Shown piece by piece: positions 56,842 to 64,000 of a stretch of DNA of 64,000 nucleotides. Within the stretch, counting starts at the first letter, position 1. Every line of letters starts with the position of its first letter. The DNA comes from Arthrobacter sp. SLBN-112 (lineage in GTDB: Bacteria; Actinomycetota; Actinomycetes; Actinomycetales; Micrococcaceae), in the NCBI RefSeq assembly GCF_006715225.1, contig NZ_VFMU01000001.1:992001-1056000 (forward strand). The letters are read 5' to 3'. The position numbers were made by a program, and so were the translations under genes. Below the pieces are notes generated by a model. That model saw only the letters and a program-made list of their open reading frames with translations. It ran no database searches and was not told the origin of the DNA.

Positions 56842-59547
56842 ATGCCGCTTGTGGGTCGAAACAAAGAGATTGACCGGATTCTTTCCGCGATCCGCGGGCC
56901 CAAGGAAACGGCCTTGGCAGTCGTCGGCGGCCGGGGTATGGGCAAATCAGCCCTGTTATCCGGAATACGCTCCCTTTCCGATTACCGGACAGTGTTCCTG
57001 TCCCCCAGCGCCGCAGAGTCCGGCTGGCCGCTGTCCGGGCTGACCGCGCTCCTGAACGAAATGGACGATCCGGTCCTCAACCGGGCCGCCGATGAGCTGG
57101 TGCGGTCCAGTGCGGAGACAGTGACAGTGCCTGCCGTGTCCGCCATGCTGCTCAGCAGCCTGCACCAGCGCCCGTCATCGCGGACCATCATCGTGATTGA
57201 CGACGCCGACCAACTGGATCCGGCCACCCAGTCAGTCATTGGGTTCCTGGCACGGCGGCTGGCCGGCACGGAGGTGGTGTTGTTCGCCGGCATGCGGGAG
57301 GAACGTCCCGGGAGCCCGCTCAGCGGCCTTCCCGCGCTGCACCTGCGGGCAATGAGCCACAGCGATACCGTGCGGATGCTGGAAGGCATCCCCACTGCAA
57401 GGACCACGACGGCGGCGGCCCACGCAGTTGCCGCAGCCACCGGCGGCAACCCGCTTGCCGCCGTCGAGCTCTATAACCGGCTGCTGGCGAGGTATCCCGA
57501 TGGCAGGTACGCCCTCCCTGTCCCGCTGTCCACCCAAAGCAGCTTTGACGCAGAACACGCGTCAGCAGTGGGGGCACTGCGCCCCGGTGCGTGTACTCTG
57601 CTGGACCTGCTCGCCCTCTCCTTCCACAGCGACGTCTCCACGATCGTGAAGATCCACCCGGAGGCGTCGACTGCGGCGGAGGAACTACTGACGGCCGGCC
57701 TGGTGAAGAGATCGGGACAACACCTCTGGATCGCGGACCAGCTGCTGCGGGGCCATGTCTACGCGGCCATGCCGGCGGGGGTCCGCACCGCCAACCACCG
57801 TGCCATGGCGGAAGCGGCACGGGACACGGACCGCCAGGGCCGCAGCTGGCACTTGAGCTTTACCGCCCCAGATGGTCAAACTCCCTTCCAGCTGCTCCGC
57901 CACGCGGTGCACCTGGTCCGGGGAGGCCACGTGCCTTTCGCCGTGGAGTTCATTGAGCGGGCCCTCACCCTCAACCCGTCGGAAGCGGAAACGGCTGAAC
58001 GCCTGACCGGCCTGGCCGAACTGCTCTTCTCCCGTGGCGAATTGGTGTATGCGCGCCGGTACGCGGAATGGGCGCAGGGAGTGACGCGCAACCCCGCCCT
58101 GATCCTGCGGCTGACCGGACTGTCCTTCGAAATCCAGTTCGTCCAGGGCGCCGCCGTGCGGTGCAGCATGGTGCAGCGGCTTGTGCAGGAGTTTGGCCAG
58201 CACCATCCGGGATACTCAGCGGGATTGCTGGCCGTCGGCGCCCTGTATTACGCCGAGCGGTGGGAGCTGAAAGAGGCCGCTGAGCTGCTGCGGCAGGGCG
58301 GCGCATTCCGCGGCTCCGCATCCGTGCAGCACCTGGCCATGGCCGAGCACGCCAAACTCCTGCTCGAATCCATCAGCGGCGCGAGGTCCAACCCCGCGCG
58401 CAGGCACGAGCAGGCTGGCAGGCACGACCAGTTGGGCAGCGCACGGCAGGCCGGCCTCCTGCTGCGCGGCCGGGCCCTCGCTTACGCCGAGCAGCATGAA
58501 AGCGCACGTGAAATCTTCGCGATGCTCCACGGCTCCACCACACCGGAGCGCGCCAACTGGCGGCAAACTGCAGCCCTCATGGCCATTGATAATCAGATCC
58601 GGGCCGGAAACGTGGGAGCCGCCGTCAGGCTGATCGACGAACTTGAGCTGTCCGAACCCGGGATGAATTACCACCGGGGAACGCGGCACCTCTTCCGGGT
58701 TTGGCGTGCCTACTCGCTGGGTGACGACGAACTCGCGCGCGTCGAGGCCAGTGAAGCCCAACGGTATCTGCAGGCCGGGTACCACCCTGCCCTAACGGCG
58801 CAGCTGGCGGCCTGTCAGGGCAACTTTGCCCTCCTGCGGGGTGATCTGGCGGAGTCTGTTGCCCAGCTGTCCAGGGCAGCCGAAATTGGAATGGGGCTTG
58901 GCAATCCAACCCTGTTGCGCTGCGAGGCCGACCTGGTGGAGGTTCTGGTCCGCCTGGGCCGGCACCGCGAGGCCACGCAGGCCCTGCAGCGGCTCGAAAG
59001 CCGCTCGATGGGGCTGCGCTCACCGTGGCTGCTGATGGTGGTTGCCCGGAGCCGCGCCATGCTTGCCGACGGCGAGCAGTCCCTGCATCTTTTCAACCAG
59101 GCGCTCGAGGACAGGAACGGGAACAGGCTTGAGCGGGGCAGGACCCTGATGTGCTACGCGGAACGGCTGCATGCCTTCGGCCGGCTGCGCCACGCACGGG
59201 AGGCCTTGCTTCGGGCCAAGGTGATGTTTGATGAAGCCGGGGCAGATGCGTGGACCCAGCACGTGGACGCCCTTCTGCTGGACGATCGGTGGGAGCCCGC
59301 CCGCCCGCAGGGCAATCCGTCAATGCTGTTGCTCGCAGACCATGAGCGGTCACTGGCCATGATGGTGGCCCGGGGCATGCGCAACAAGGAAATAGCGGCC
59401 ACGCTGTACGTTTCCGTCCGCACGGTCGAAGTACGCCTCACGGCCATCTACCGCAAGCTCGGCGTTGAGTCCCGGGCACAGCTGACCGCCCTTGCCGCGG
59501 GCAAGGGAACCACAGCGGTGCAGCCGTATGTCCTGCCCGTCCTGTGA
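56842..59547 (+). CDS. LAL-type LuxR-family regulator
   Basis: 901-aa ATP-binding regulator. An N-terminal STAND/AAA-like ATPase (LVGRNKEIDRIL; Walker A VVGGRGMGKSALL near 28-40; Walker B IIVIDDADQL) is followed by a long helical TPR-like region and a C-terminal LuxR helix-turn-helix (about 830-890; MVARGMRNKEIAATLYVSVR and VEVRLTAIYRKLGVESRAQL). LAL proteins activate operons in response to an inducer. Located between the GT2 operon and the acyltransferase gene, it is the best candidate to act on the shared promoter box; its own upstream region lacks the box. Confidence 0.87.
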   Translation: MPLVGRNKEIDRILSAIRGPKETALAVVGGRGMGKSALLSGIRSLSDYRTVFLSPSAAESGWPLSGLTALLNEMDDPVLNRAADELVRSSAETVTVPAVSAMLLSSLHQRPSSRTIIVIDDADQLDPATQSVIGFLARRLAGTEVVLFAGMREERPGSPLSGLPALHLRAMSHSDTVRMLEGIPTARTTTAAAHAVAAATGGNPLAAVELYNRLLARYPDGRYALPVPLSTQSSFDAEHASAVGALRPGACTLLDLLALSFHSDVSTIVKIHPEASTAAEELLTAGLVKRSGQHLWIADQLLRGHVYAAMPAGVRTANHRAMAEAARDTDRQGRSWHLSFTAPDGQTPFQLLRHAVHLVRGGHVPFAVEFIERALTLNPSEAETAERLTGLAELLFSRGELVYARRYAEWAQGVTRNPALILRLTGLSFEIQFVQGAAVRCSMVQRLVQEFGQHHPGYSAGLLAVGALYYAERWELKEAAELLRQGGAFRGSASVQHLAMAEHAKLLLESISGARSNPARRHEQAGRHDQLGSARQAGLLLRGRALAYAEQHESAREIFAMLHGSTTPERANWRQTAALMAIDNQIRAGNVGAAVRLIDELELSEPGMNYHRGTRHLFRVWRAYSLGDDELARVEASEAQRYLQAGYHPALTAQLAACQGNFALLRGDLAESVAQLSRAAEIGMGLGNPTLLRCEADLVEVLVRLGRHREATQALQRLESRSMGLRSPWLLMVVARSRAMLADGEQSLHLFNQALEDRNGNRLERGRTLMCYAERLHAFGRLRHAREALLRAKVMFDEAGADAWTQHVDALLLDDRWEPARPQGNPSMLLLADHERSLAMMVARGMRNKEIAATLYVSVRTVEVRLTAIYRKLGVESRAQLTALAAGKGTTAVQPYVLPVL

Positions 59548-59686
59548 CTGCGCAGGTACCCGCAGTTTCCACATAGTTCCCGGGCGGGACCCACAACGCC
59601 TTCGATGTCCAGCCGGCAGATATGGGCCCTGCGCATATCCTTGTGCCACGTTCAGAGGACGTGAGGCACGGCCGGAAAGGTACAGC

Positions 59687-59743
59687 ATGGAGCGGACCCC
59701 AGTAACGAACCCCCGGCAGGCTGCTGCCTGGGCGATCACGTGA
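59687..59743 (+). CDS. 18-codon leader peptide overlapping the acyltransferase start
   Basis: A short frame, MERTPVTNPRQAAAWAIT, is preceded by GGAAAGG and ends in a TGA that overlaps the GTG of the next gene (GTGA). The acyltransferase GTG has no ribosome site of its own, so translation of this leader would deliver ribosomes to it. Expression is not proven. Confidence 0.45.
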   Translation: MERTPVTNPRQAAAWAIT

Positions 59744-60399
59744 GCGAACTGATCCTGGTAGATGCCAGTGGCCTGGCGCGTGAAGTGCTGGCCATGGTCC
59801 GCAGCAGCGGCCAGTACGACGTTGTTGGGCTGCTCGACGATGACAGGGAGATGGCCGGCGTCACGGTGGACGGCGCCCCCGTCCTTGGCAGTATCGACGA
59901 TGCCGTGAACTACACGCACGCCTTCCTCCTGGTGTGCATCGCCGCGAGCAGGGAACGCGAGGCGGTGGTGTCGCACCTGGCCTCGCTCGGGATCGGCGAG
60001 TCGAGGTATGGCACTGCCGTGGATCCTTCAGTCCAGTACCCGGAGGGGTGCCGGGTGGGGCGCGGCAGCATCCTCCTGCGCAACGTCACCCTGACAGCCG
60101 CAGTCAGTTTGGGTTCCCATGTGGTGGCCATGCCATCCGTCACGTTCTCTTATGACGTCGATGTATCCGACTTTGCGACCTTTGCCGCCGGCGTTTCACT
60201 GGGGGGTGGCGTCAGGATAGGCAAAGGCGCCTATCTCGGACTGAATTCGAGCGTCCGGGAAAGAACGTCGGTGGGGGACTACGCAACGATCGGCGTGTGC
60301 GCGGGGGTGCTCAGCAATGTTCCCGACGGCGAAACCTGGGTGGGCGTGCCGGCCCGCGAGATTGATCACGGAACGTACAGCTACGGCAGGATCCGTTAG
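59740..60399 (+). CDS. PglD/NeuD-like sugar acyltransferase
   Basis: 219-aa protein with an N-terminal Rossmann-like domain (ILVDASGLAREVLAMVRSSG, VVGLLDDD) and a left-handed beta-helix of hexapeptide repeats (CRVGRGSILLRNVTLTAAV to VGVPAREI). Relatives acetylate amino sugars or sialic acid. The usual catalytic His in the T-H-D-type motif is replaced: SYDVDVSDF places Tyr138 there, so activity or mechanism may differ. GTG start; its stop overlaps the convergent aminopeptidase stop by four bases. Confidence 0.8.
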   Translation: MSELILVDASGLAREVLAMVRSSGQYDVVGLLDDDREMAGVTVDGAPVLGSIDDAVNYTHAFLLVCIAASREREAVVSHLASLGIGESRYGTAVDPSVQYPEGCRVGRGSILLRNVTLTAAVSLGSHVVAMPSVTFSYDVDVSDFATFAAGVSLGGGVRIGKGAYLGLNSSVRERTSVGDYATIGVCAGVLSNVPDGETWVGVPAREIDHGTYSYGRIR

Positions 60400-61703
60400 C
60401 GCTGCGCCGCAGTCCGGAAGAACAGCTCCGTCACAGCGGCCAGGCGGCGCGGATCCTCGACCCCGCACAGCTCCCGCGCAGAGTGCATGGACAGCAGCGG
60501 CACACCGACGTCCACGGTCCGGATTCCCAGCCGGGTAGCGGTGAGGGGCCCGATGGTGGAACCACAGGGCACCACGTTGTTGGACACGAATTCCTGGTAT
60601 GGAACGCCGGCTTCGCGGCAGAGCCGCGCCCAGAAGGCGGCCCCAAACGCGTCCGTGGCGTAGCGCTGGTTGGCGTTGATCTTCAGCAGCGGACCCCCGT
60701 TCAGCACGGGATGGTTGGCGGGGTCGTGCCGCTCCGGATAGTTGGGGTGGACTGCGTGCCCGGCATCGGCGGAGAGGCAGAACGACGCCGACAGGGCCTG
60801 CCGCCGCTGGCTCACCGTTGCGCCCAGGCCGTCGGAGATGCGCACCAGCACGTCCTCGAGGATGGGCCCGCATGCACCCGAGCGGGAGTTGGAGCCGATC
60901 TCCTCGTGGTCGAACGCGGCAAGGACAGCAATGGGGCCGCCTTCAGACGGAGTCTCCGCATGGGCGGCCAGCGCCGCCAGGCCGGCATGGGTGGCTGAAA
61001 GGTTGTCCAGCCGCCCTGATGCGAAGAACTCCCCCTTGCCCCCGAAAACCGCAGGTGCCTGCGTGTCCGCAATGACGACGTCGTACCCGCCAATCTGCCC
61101 CGGATCAACGGATGCGCCGGCAACGGACGCTGCCAGCACACCCAGCAGGTCGGAGTCCGCCGGATTCCCCAGCCCCCACACCGGGTTCATGTGGCGCTGC
61201 TTGTCCAGCGTCAGCCCCTCGTTGGCTGCCCGGTCCAGGTGGATGGCCAGCTGCGGGAAGCGGAGCAGCGGCCCGGTGGCCGTGAGGTGCTCGGTGCCGT
61301 CGAGCAGCACCAGCCGGCCCGCGAGCCGCAGCTCGCGGTCCAGCCAGGAGTTCAGCAGCGGGCCGCCGTAGATCTCCACTCCGGCCTGGAGCCAGCCGTG
61401 GGCACCGGTGGTGGGCTTGGGCTTGAGCTTGAACGACGGCGAATCGGTATGCGCGCCCAGGATGTTGAATCCCGTGGCTGGTCCCGCACCTTCGGGGACC
61501 ACCCACGCGATCAGGGCGCCGTCGCGGATGATGAAGAAGGAACCGGGCCCGCCCTCCCACGGCTGCAGCTCATCCAGGCGGGTGAACCCGGCCTCCTCCA
61601 GCCGCCGGCCCCCCTCATGCGCGGCGTGGAAGCTCGACGGCGATGCGCTGACATAGGCGCCAAGGTCCTGGATGTGGTCTGCGGCAGAGGAAGGCAAAGG
61701 CAT
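60396..61703 (-). CDS. M18-family aminopeptidase
   Basis: 435-aa zinc aminopeptidase (aspartyl aminopeptidase family). Metal and catalytic motifs: GAHTDSPSFKLKPKP, RLDNLSATHAGL, FDHEEIGSNSRSGACGP and the C-terminal VGVPLLSMHSARELCG. It removes acidic or other N-terminal residues from peptides as a large cytoplasmic oligomer. ATG 61703 is the first codon with family sequence. It lies 22 bases after the permease gene and is probably co-transcribed with it. Confidence 0.92.
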   Translation of the reverse strand: MPLPSSAADHIQDLGAYVSASPSSFHAAHEGGRRLEEAGFTRLDELQPWEGGPGSFFIIRDGALIAWVVPEGAGPATGFNILGAHTDSPSFKLKPKPTTGAHGWLQAGVEIYGGPLLNSWLDRELRLAGRLVLLDGTEHLTATGPLLRFPQLAIHLDRAANEGLTLDKQRHMNPVWGLGNPADSDLLGVLAASVAGASVDPGQIGGYDVVIADTQAPAVFGGKGEFFASGRLDNLSATHAGLAALAAHAETPSEGGPIAVLAAFDHEEIGSNSRSGACGPILEDVLVRISDGLGATVSQRRQALSASFCLSADAGHAVHPNYPERHDPANHPVLNGGPLLKINANQRYATDAFGAAFWARLCREAGVPYQEFVSNNVVPCGSTIGPLTATRLGIRTVDVGVPLLSMHSARELCGVEDPRRLAAVTELFFRTAAQR

Positions 61704-61725
61704 GGTCCCGAGTCTAGCGAAGCGC

Positions 61726-63132
61726 CTACTCCGCAGGTGCCGATGCAGCCTCGGCTGCCACGGCTGGCTGTCCGGCGGTGGCCGGGCCCTTCCCGCGGTA
61801 GCGCAGGACGCCCAGCGCCACCACGATGGCGGCCAGTGCAAGCGAGAGCAGCAGGGACTCCCGGGTGGACTCCACGATCACCATGCCGATCAGCAGTGCC
61901 ACGATGCTGATGATCGCTGCCCAGGTGAGGTACGGGAAAAGCCACATCTTCAGCTGCAGGTCCTTCGCTGCCGCTCCCATGCGCCGGCGGAGGACCAGCT
62001 GCGAGGCGGAGATGACCAGCCACACGAACAGTGCGATGGCACCGGAGGTGTTGACCAGGAAGAGGAACACCGTGTCCGGGGCAATGTAGTTCAGGCCCAC
62101 CGTCACAAAGCCAACCACGGTGGAGGCGAGGACGGCGGCAGCGGGGACGCCCCGGCGGGAGATGCGGGTCCACGCACGCGGTGCGTCGCCCCGCGTGGAG
62201 AGGGAGAACAGCATGCGGCTGGCGGTGTAGAGGCCGGAGTTCAGGCAGGAGAGCACAGAGGTCAGCACCACGACGTCCATGATGGTTCCGGCGCCCGGGA
62301 TGCCGAACAGTTCGATGACCGCTACATAGGGGCTCTTGGCCACGGAGGCCGAGTTCCATGGAAGCAGGGTGACTACCACGGCGATGGAGCCGATGTAGAA
62401 GACCAGGATGCGCCACACAGTGGACTTCACGGCCTTCTTGACCGCGTCCACGGGGTTTTCGGATTCGCCGGCGGCAATGGTGGCGATCTCGGCGCCAAAG
62501 AAGGAGAAGACCACCACGAGGATTCCGGCGAGGACCGCGCCCGGACCGTTGGGCATGAAGCCGCCGTTGTTGATCAGGTTGCTCAGGCCGGGGGCCGGGA
62601 CGCCGGGGATGAGCCCCAGGATGGCGGCGGCGCCGAAGATCAGGAAGAGGACGATCGCCGCCACCTTGATGGAAGCGAACCAGAACTCGAACTCGCCATA
62701 GGACTTCACCGAACCGAGGTTGGTGAGCGTCAGCAGCACCATGAGGACCAGGGCCCAGACCCACTGGTCAATGCCCGGCACCCACCGGTGCATGATGGCC
62801 GCACCTGCGGTGGCCTCGATGCCCAGGACGATGATCCAGAACCAGGCATAGAGCCAGCCGATACTGAACCCTGCCCAGCGGCCCAGTGCCTTGTCAGCGT
62901 ACGTGGAGAAGGAGCCGGTCTCCGGGTTTGCCGCGGCCATCTCACCCAGCATGCGCATGACCAGGATGACCACCAGGCCGGCGGCAGCATACGCGACGAG
63001 GATGCCGGGGCCCGCCTGCTGGATCGCGGCGCCCGAGCCGACGAAGAGGCCTGCACCGATGACGCCGGCGATGGCGATCATGGACAGGTGCCTGGGTTTC
63101 AGGGACTTTGAAAGTTGCTGGTCAGCATGCAT
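61726..63132 (-). CDS. APC-family amino acid permease (GabP/AnsP type)
   Basis: 468-aa, 12-helix proton-coupled amino acid importer. It has the N-terminal LKPRHLSMIAIAGVIGAGLF signature, GEMAAANPETGSFSTYADKA, FSFFGAEIATIAAGESENP and SGLYTASRMLFSLSTRGDAP. Substrate could be GABA, asparagine or another amino acid. The ATG at 63132 is the first consistent with family N-termini. With the aminopeptidase it suggests peptide/amino-acid use. Confidence 0.9.
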   Translation of the reverse strand: MHADQQLSKSLKPRHLSMIAIAGVIGAGLFVGSGAAIQQAGPGILVAYAAAGLVVILVMRMLGEMAAANPETGSFSTYADKALGRWAGFSIGWLYAWFWIIVLGIEATAGAAIMHRWVPGIDQWVWALVLMVLLTLTNLGSVKSYGEFEFWFASIKVAAIVLFLIFGAAAILGLIPGVPAPGLSNLINNGGFMPNGPGAVLAGILVVVFSFFGAEIATIAAGESENPVDAVKKAVKSTVWRILVFYIGSIAVVVTLLPWNSASVAKSPYVAVIELFGIPGAGTIMDVVVLTSVLSCLNSGLYTASRMLFSLSTRGDAPRAWTRISRRGVPAAAVLASTVVGFVTVGLNYIAPDTVFLFLVNTSGAIALFVWLVISASQLVLRRRMGAAAKDLQLKMWLFPYLTWAAIISIVALLIGMVIVESTRESLLLSLALAAIVVALGVLRYRGKGPATAGQPAVAAEAASAPAE

Positions 63133-63238
63133 GGAAGCGCCGTCCTGTTGGGGAAATAGCAGAGGTTGAGCGGGGTGCCGTGGCGGACCACCGGGGACCG
63201 TGTGATGCACCACATCGTCGTTTCACCCTAGGTCCGCC

Positions 63239-63266
63239 ATTATGCGCCTTGCTTTGTGCACTCCAA
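63239..63266 (-). promoter_or_regulatory. promoter of the amino acid permease gene
   Basis: Leftward TTGGAG (63261-63266), 16 bases, CATAAT (63239-63244). Repeated CTGTTGG elements overlap and precede the -35 (63260-63290), and an 8-bp inverted repeat GGCGGACC/GGTCCGCC (63182-63189 with 63231-63238) begins at the predicted start of transcription. Confidence 0.5.
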
Positions 63267-63405
63267 CAGATCTGATTGTGCCCAACAGGACGTGACTCCA
63301 AGCAGGAACCATGAGGGGCAAATAAAGTTTCCTCCCAGGCACTTTTGTAATGTGCCGGAAACCACGCGCCGTTCGTTCCTTGCGCGGCGGACGCGGGGGT
63401 TTCCC

Positions 63406-64000
63406 CTAGACGTCCCGCCGTTTCAGCAGGACTGCGGCGAGCAATACGGGGATGACCACCCAGCCGCCGAGGACCAGCGCCGCCTGCCAGGCTTCCAGTG
63501 TGTCGGGAACGTGCTGGGCGGCCGTCAGCGGCTCAACGGTGTTGCCCGGCAGGTACTTCCGGGCCTCCTTGAAGAAGTCCCCGGGGATGAGCTGGAAGGC
63601 GATGGGCGCCACAAAGAAGATGCCCACCAGGCTCATGATGCCGCCGGCGGAATTCCTGATCAGCGTGCCGAGCGCCATGCCGATGGCGGCGACGGCTGCC
63701 ACGTAGATGCTGTTGACCAACAGGAGCTTCAGGGACTGTGAACTGCCAAGATCCAGAGTGAGCCCGTAGTTGTCCAGGATGGGCACGGCCACCAGCCCCG
63801 CCACCCAGGTGGACACGGCAGTGACCACGAACGATGTCACCATGACCACCACGAGCTTTGCCGCGAACGCAGGCAGCCTCCTGGGCACGGCGGCGAAGGT
63901 GGACCGCGCCATCCCGGTGGTGAATTCCGAACTCATGAGGAGCACGCCGAGGGACCCAAGGATCAGCTGGGCGAAGGCGATGCCGGAGGTGGGCACGCTG
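63406..64000 (-). CDS. ABC-2-type permease subunit, 5' end beyond window
   Basis: The C-terminal 197 or more residues of an ABC transporter membrane subunit. About five helices are visible, with GVLLMSSEFTTGMARSTFAA typical of ABC-2 permeases, and a terminal LLKRRDV. The frame runs off the right edge, so its start and ATPase partner are not seen. Substrate unknown. The 273-base gap to the permease gene holds that gene's promoter. Confidence 0.82.
   Translation of the reverse strand, partial: SVPTSGIAFAQLILGSLGVLLMSSEFTTGMARSTFAAVPRRLPAFAAKLVVVMVTSFVVTAVSTWVAGLVAVPILDNYGLTLDLGSSQSLKLLLVNSIYVAAVAAIGMALGTLIRNSAGGIMSLVGIFFVAPIAFQLIPGDFFKEARKYLPGNTVEPLTAAQHVPDTLEAWQAALVLGGWVVIPVLLAAVLLKRRDV

Noticed and set aside
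59555..59600. Fourth copy of the envelope promoter box before the acyltransferase (GGTACCCGCAGTTTCC)
   Set aside because: Only about half the box positions match and the -10 spacing is not kept.

Overview
The window is high-GC actinobacterial chromosome, most like Arthrobacter or Pseudarthrobacter (Micrococcaceae). This rests on base composition, frequent GTG/TTG starts, GTGA/ATGA stop-start overlaps, a CsoR-type copper operon, a class F sortase, and the rpsF-ssb-rpsR-rplI/dnaB neighbourhood with a DnaB that lacks an intein. No rRNA, tRNA, CRISPR array, prophage or insertion sequence was seen.

1-12.3 kb: a quinate/shikimate-to-protocatechuate-to-3-oxoadipate island. One leftward operon runs qsuD, qsuB, pcaH, pcaG, pcaB, pcaD, pcaC, pcaF, pcaI, pcaJ (pcaJ is cut by the window start). 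An IclR regulator and a divergent MHS-type transporter complete it. Shikimate would be imported, oxidised, dehydrated to protocatechuate, ring-cleaved and taken to acetyl-CoA and succinyl-CoA. 12.3-20.7 kb: LigC-type DNA ligase, AEC transporter, LLM oxidoreductase with a TreS-like GH13 enzyme, AlaA-type aminotransferase, and a MoaD-like sulfur carrier overlapping a BNR-repeat protein.

20.8-32.4 kb: a secreted Gly/Asn/Thr-repeat protein followed by a class F sortase; a universal stress protein; the csoR-copZ-copA copper operon with two operators; an orphan WXG100 protein; an EamA/CGNR divergent pair; MATE and DoxX membrane proteins. 32.8-38.3 kb: a very large secreted pectin-degrading protein (CE12 acetylesterase + Fn3 + PL11 rhamnogalacturonan lyase) and a double-hotdog thioesterase. 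38.3-46.4 kb: dnaB with a cluster of DnaA-box-like sites upstream, small membrane proteins, a secreted protein, FMN reductase, PhzF, and the rpsF-ssb-rpsR-rplI operon.

46.6-60.4 kb: a compact cell-surface glycan locus: GH16 lipoprotein; a rightward operon of HprK-like kinase, GT2, flippase, multi-spanning GT-C/polymerase-like protein, two small membrane proteins and a metallophosphoesterase; a leftward operon of two GT2 enzymes; a LAL-type LuxR regulator; and a PglD/NeuD-like acyltransferase. 60.4-64 kb: M18 aminopeptidase, amino-acid permease and a partial ABC-2 permease.

The most interesting signal is a shared promoter. An 18-nt box (GAGTACTC-N-CTAC-Y-GG-Y-G) followed exactly 20 nt later by a TA(G/C)(G/C)CT hexamer occurs three times. 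The copies lie in front of the repeat-protein/sortase pair, the rightward glycan operon and the leftward GT2 operon. They link surface protein, sortase and glycan genes into one predicted cell-envelope regulon. The LAL regulator next to one copy is the obvious, unproven candidate activator.
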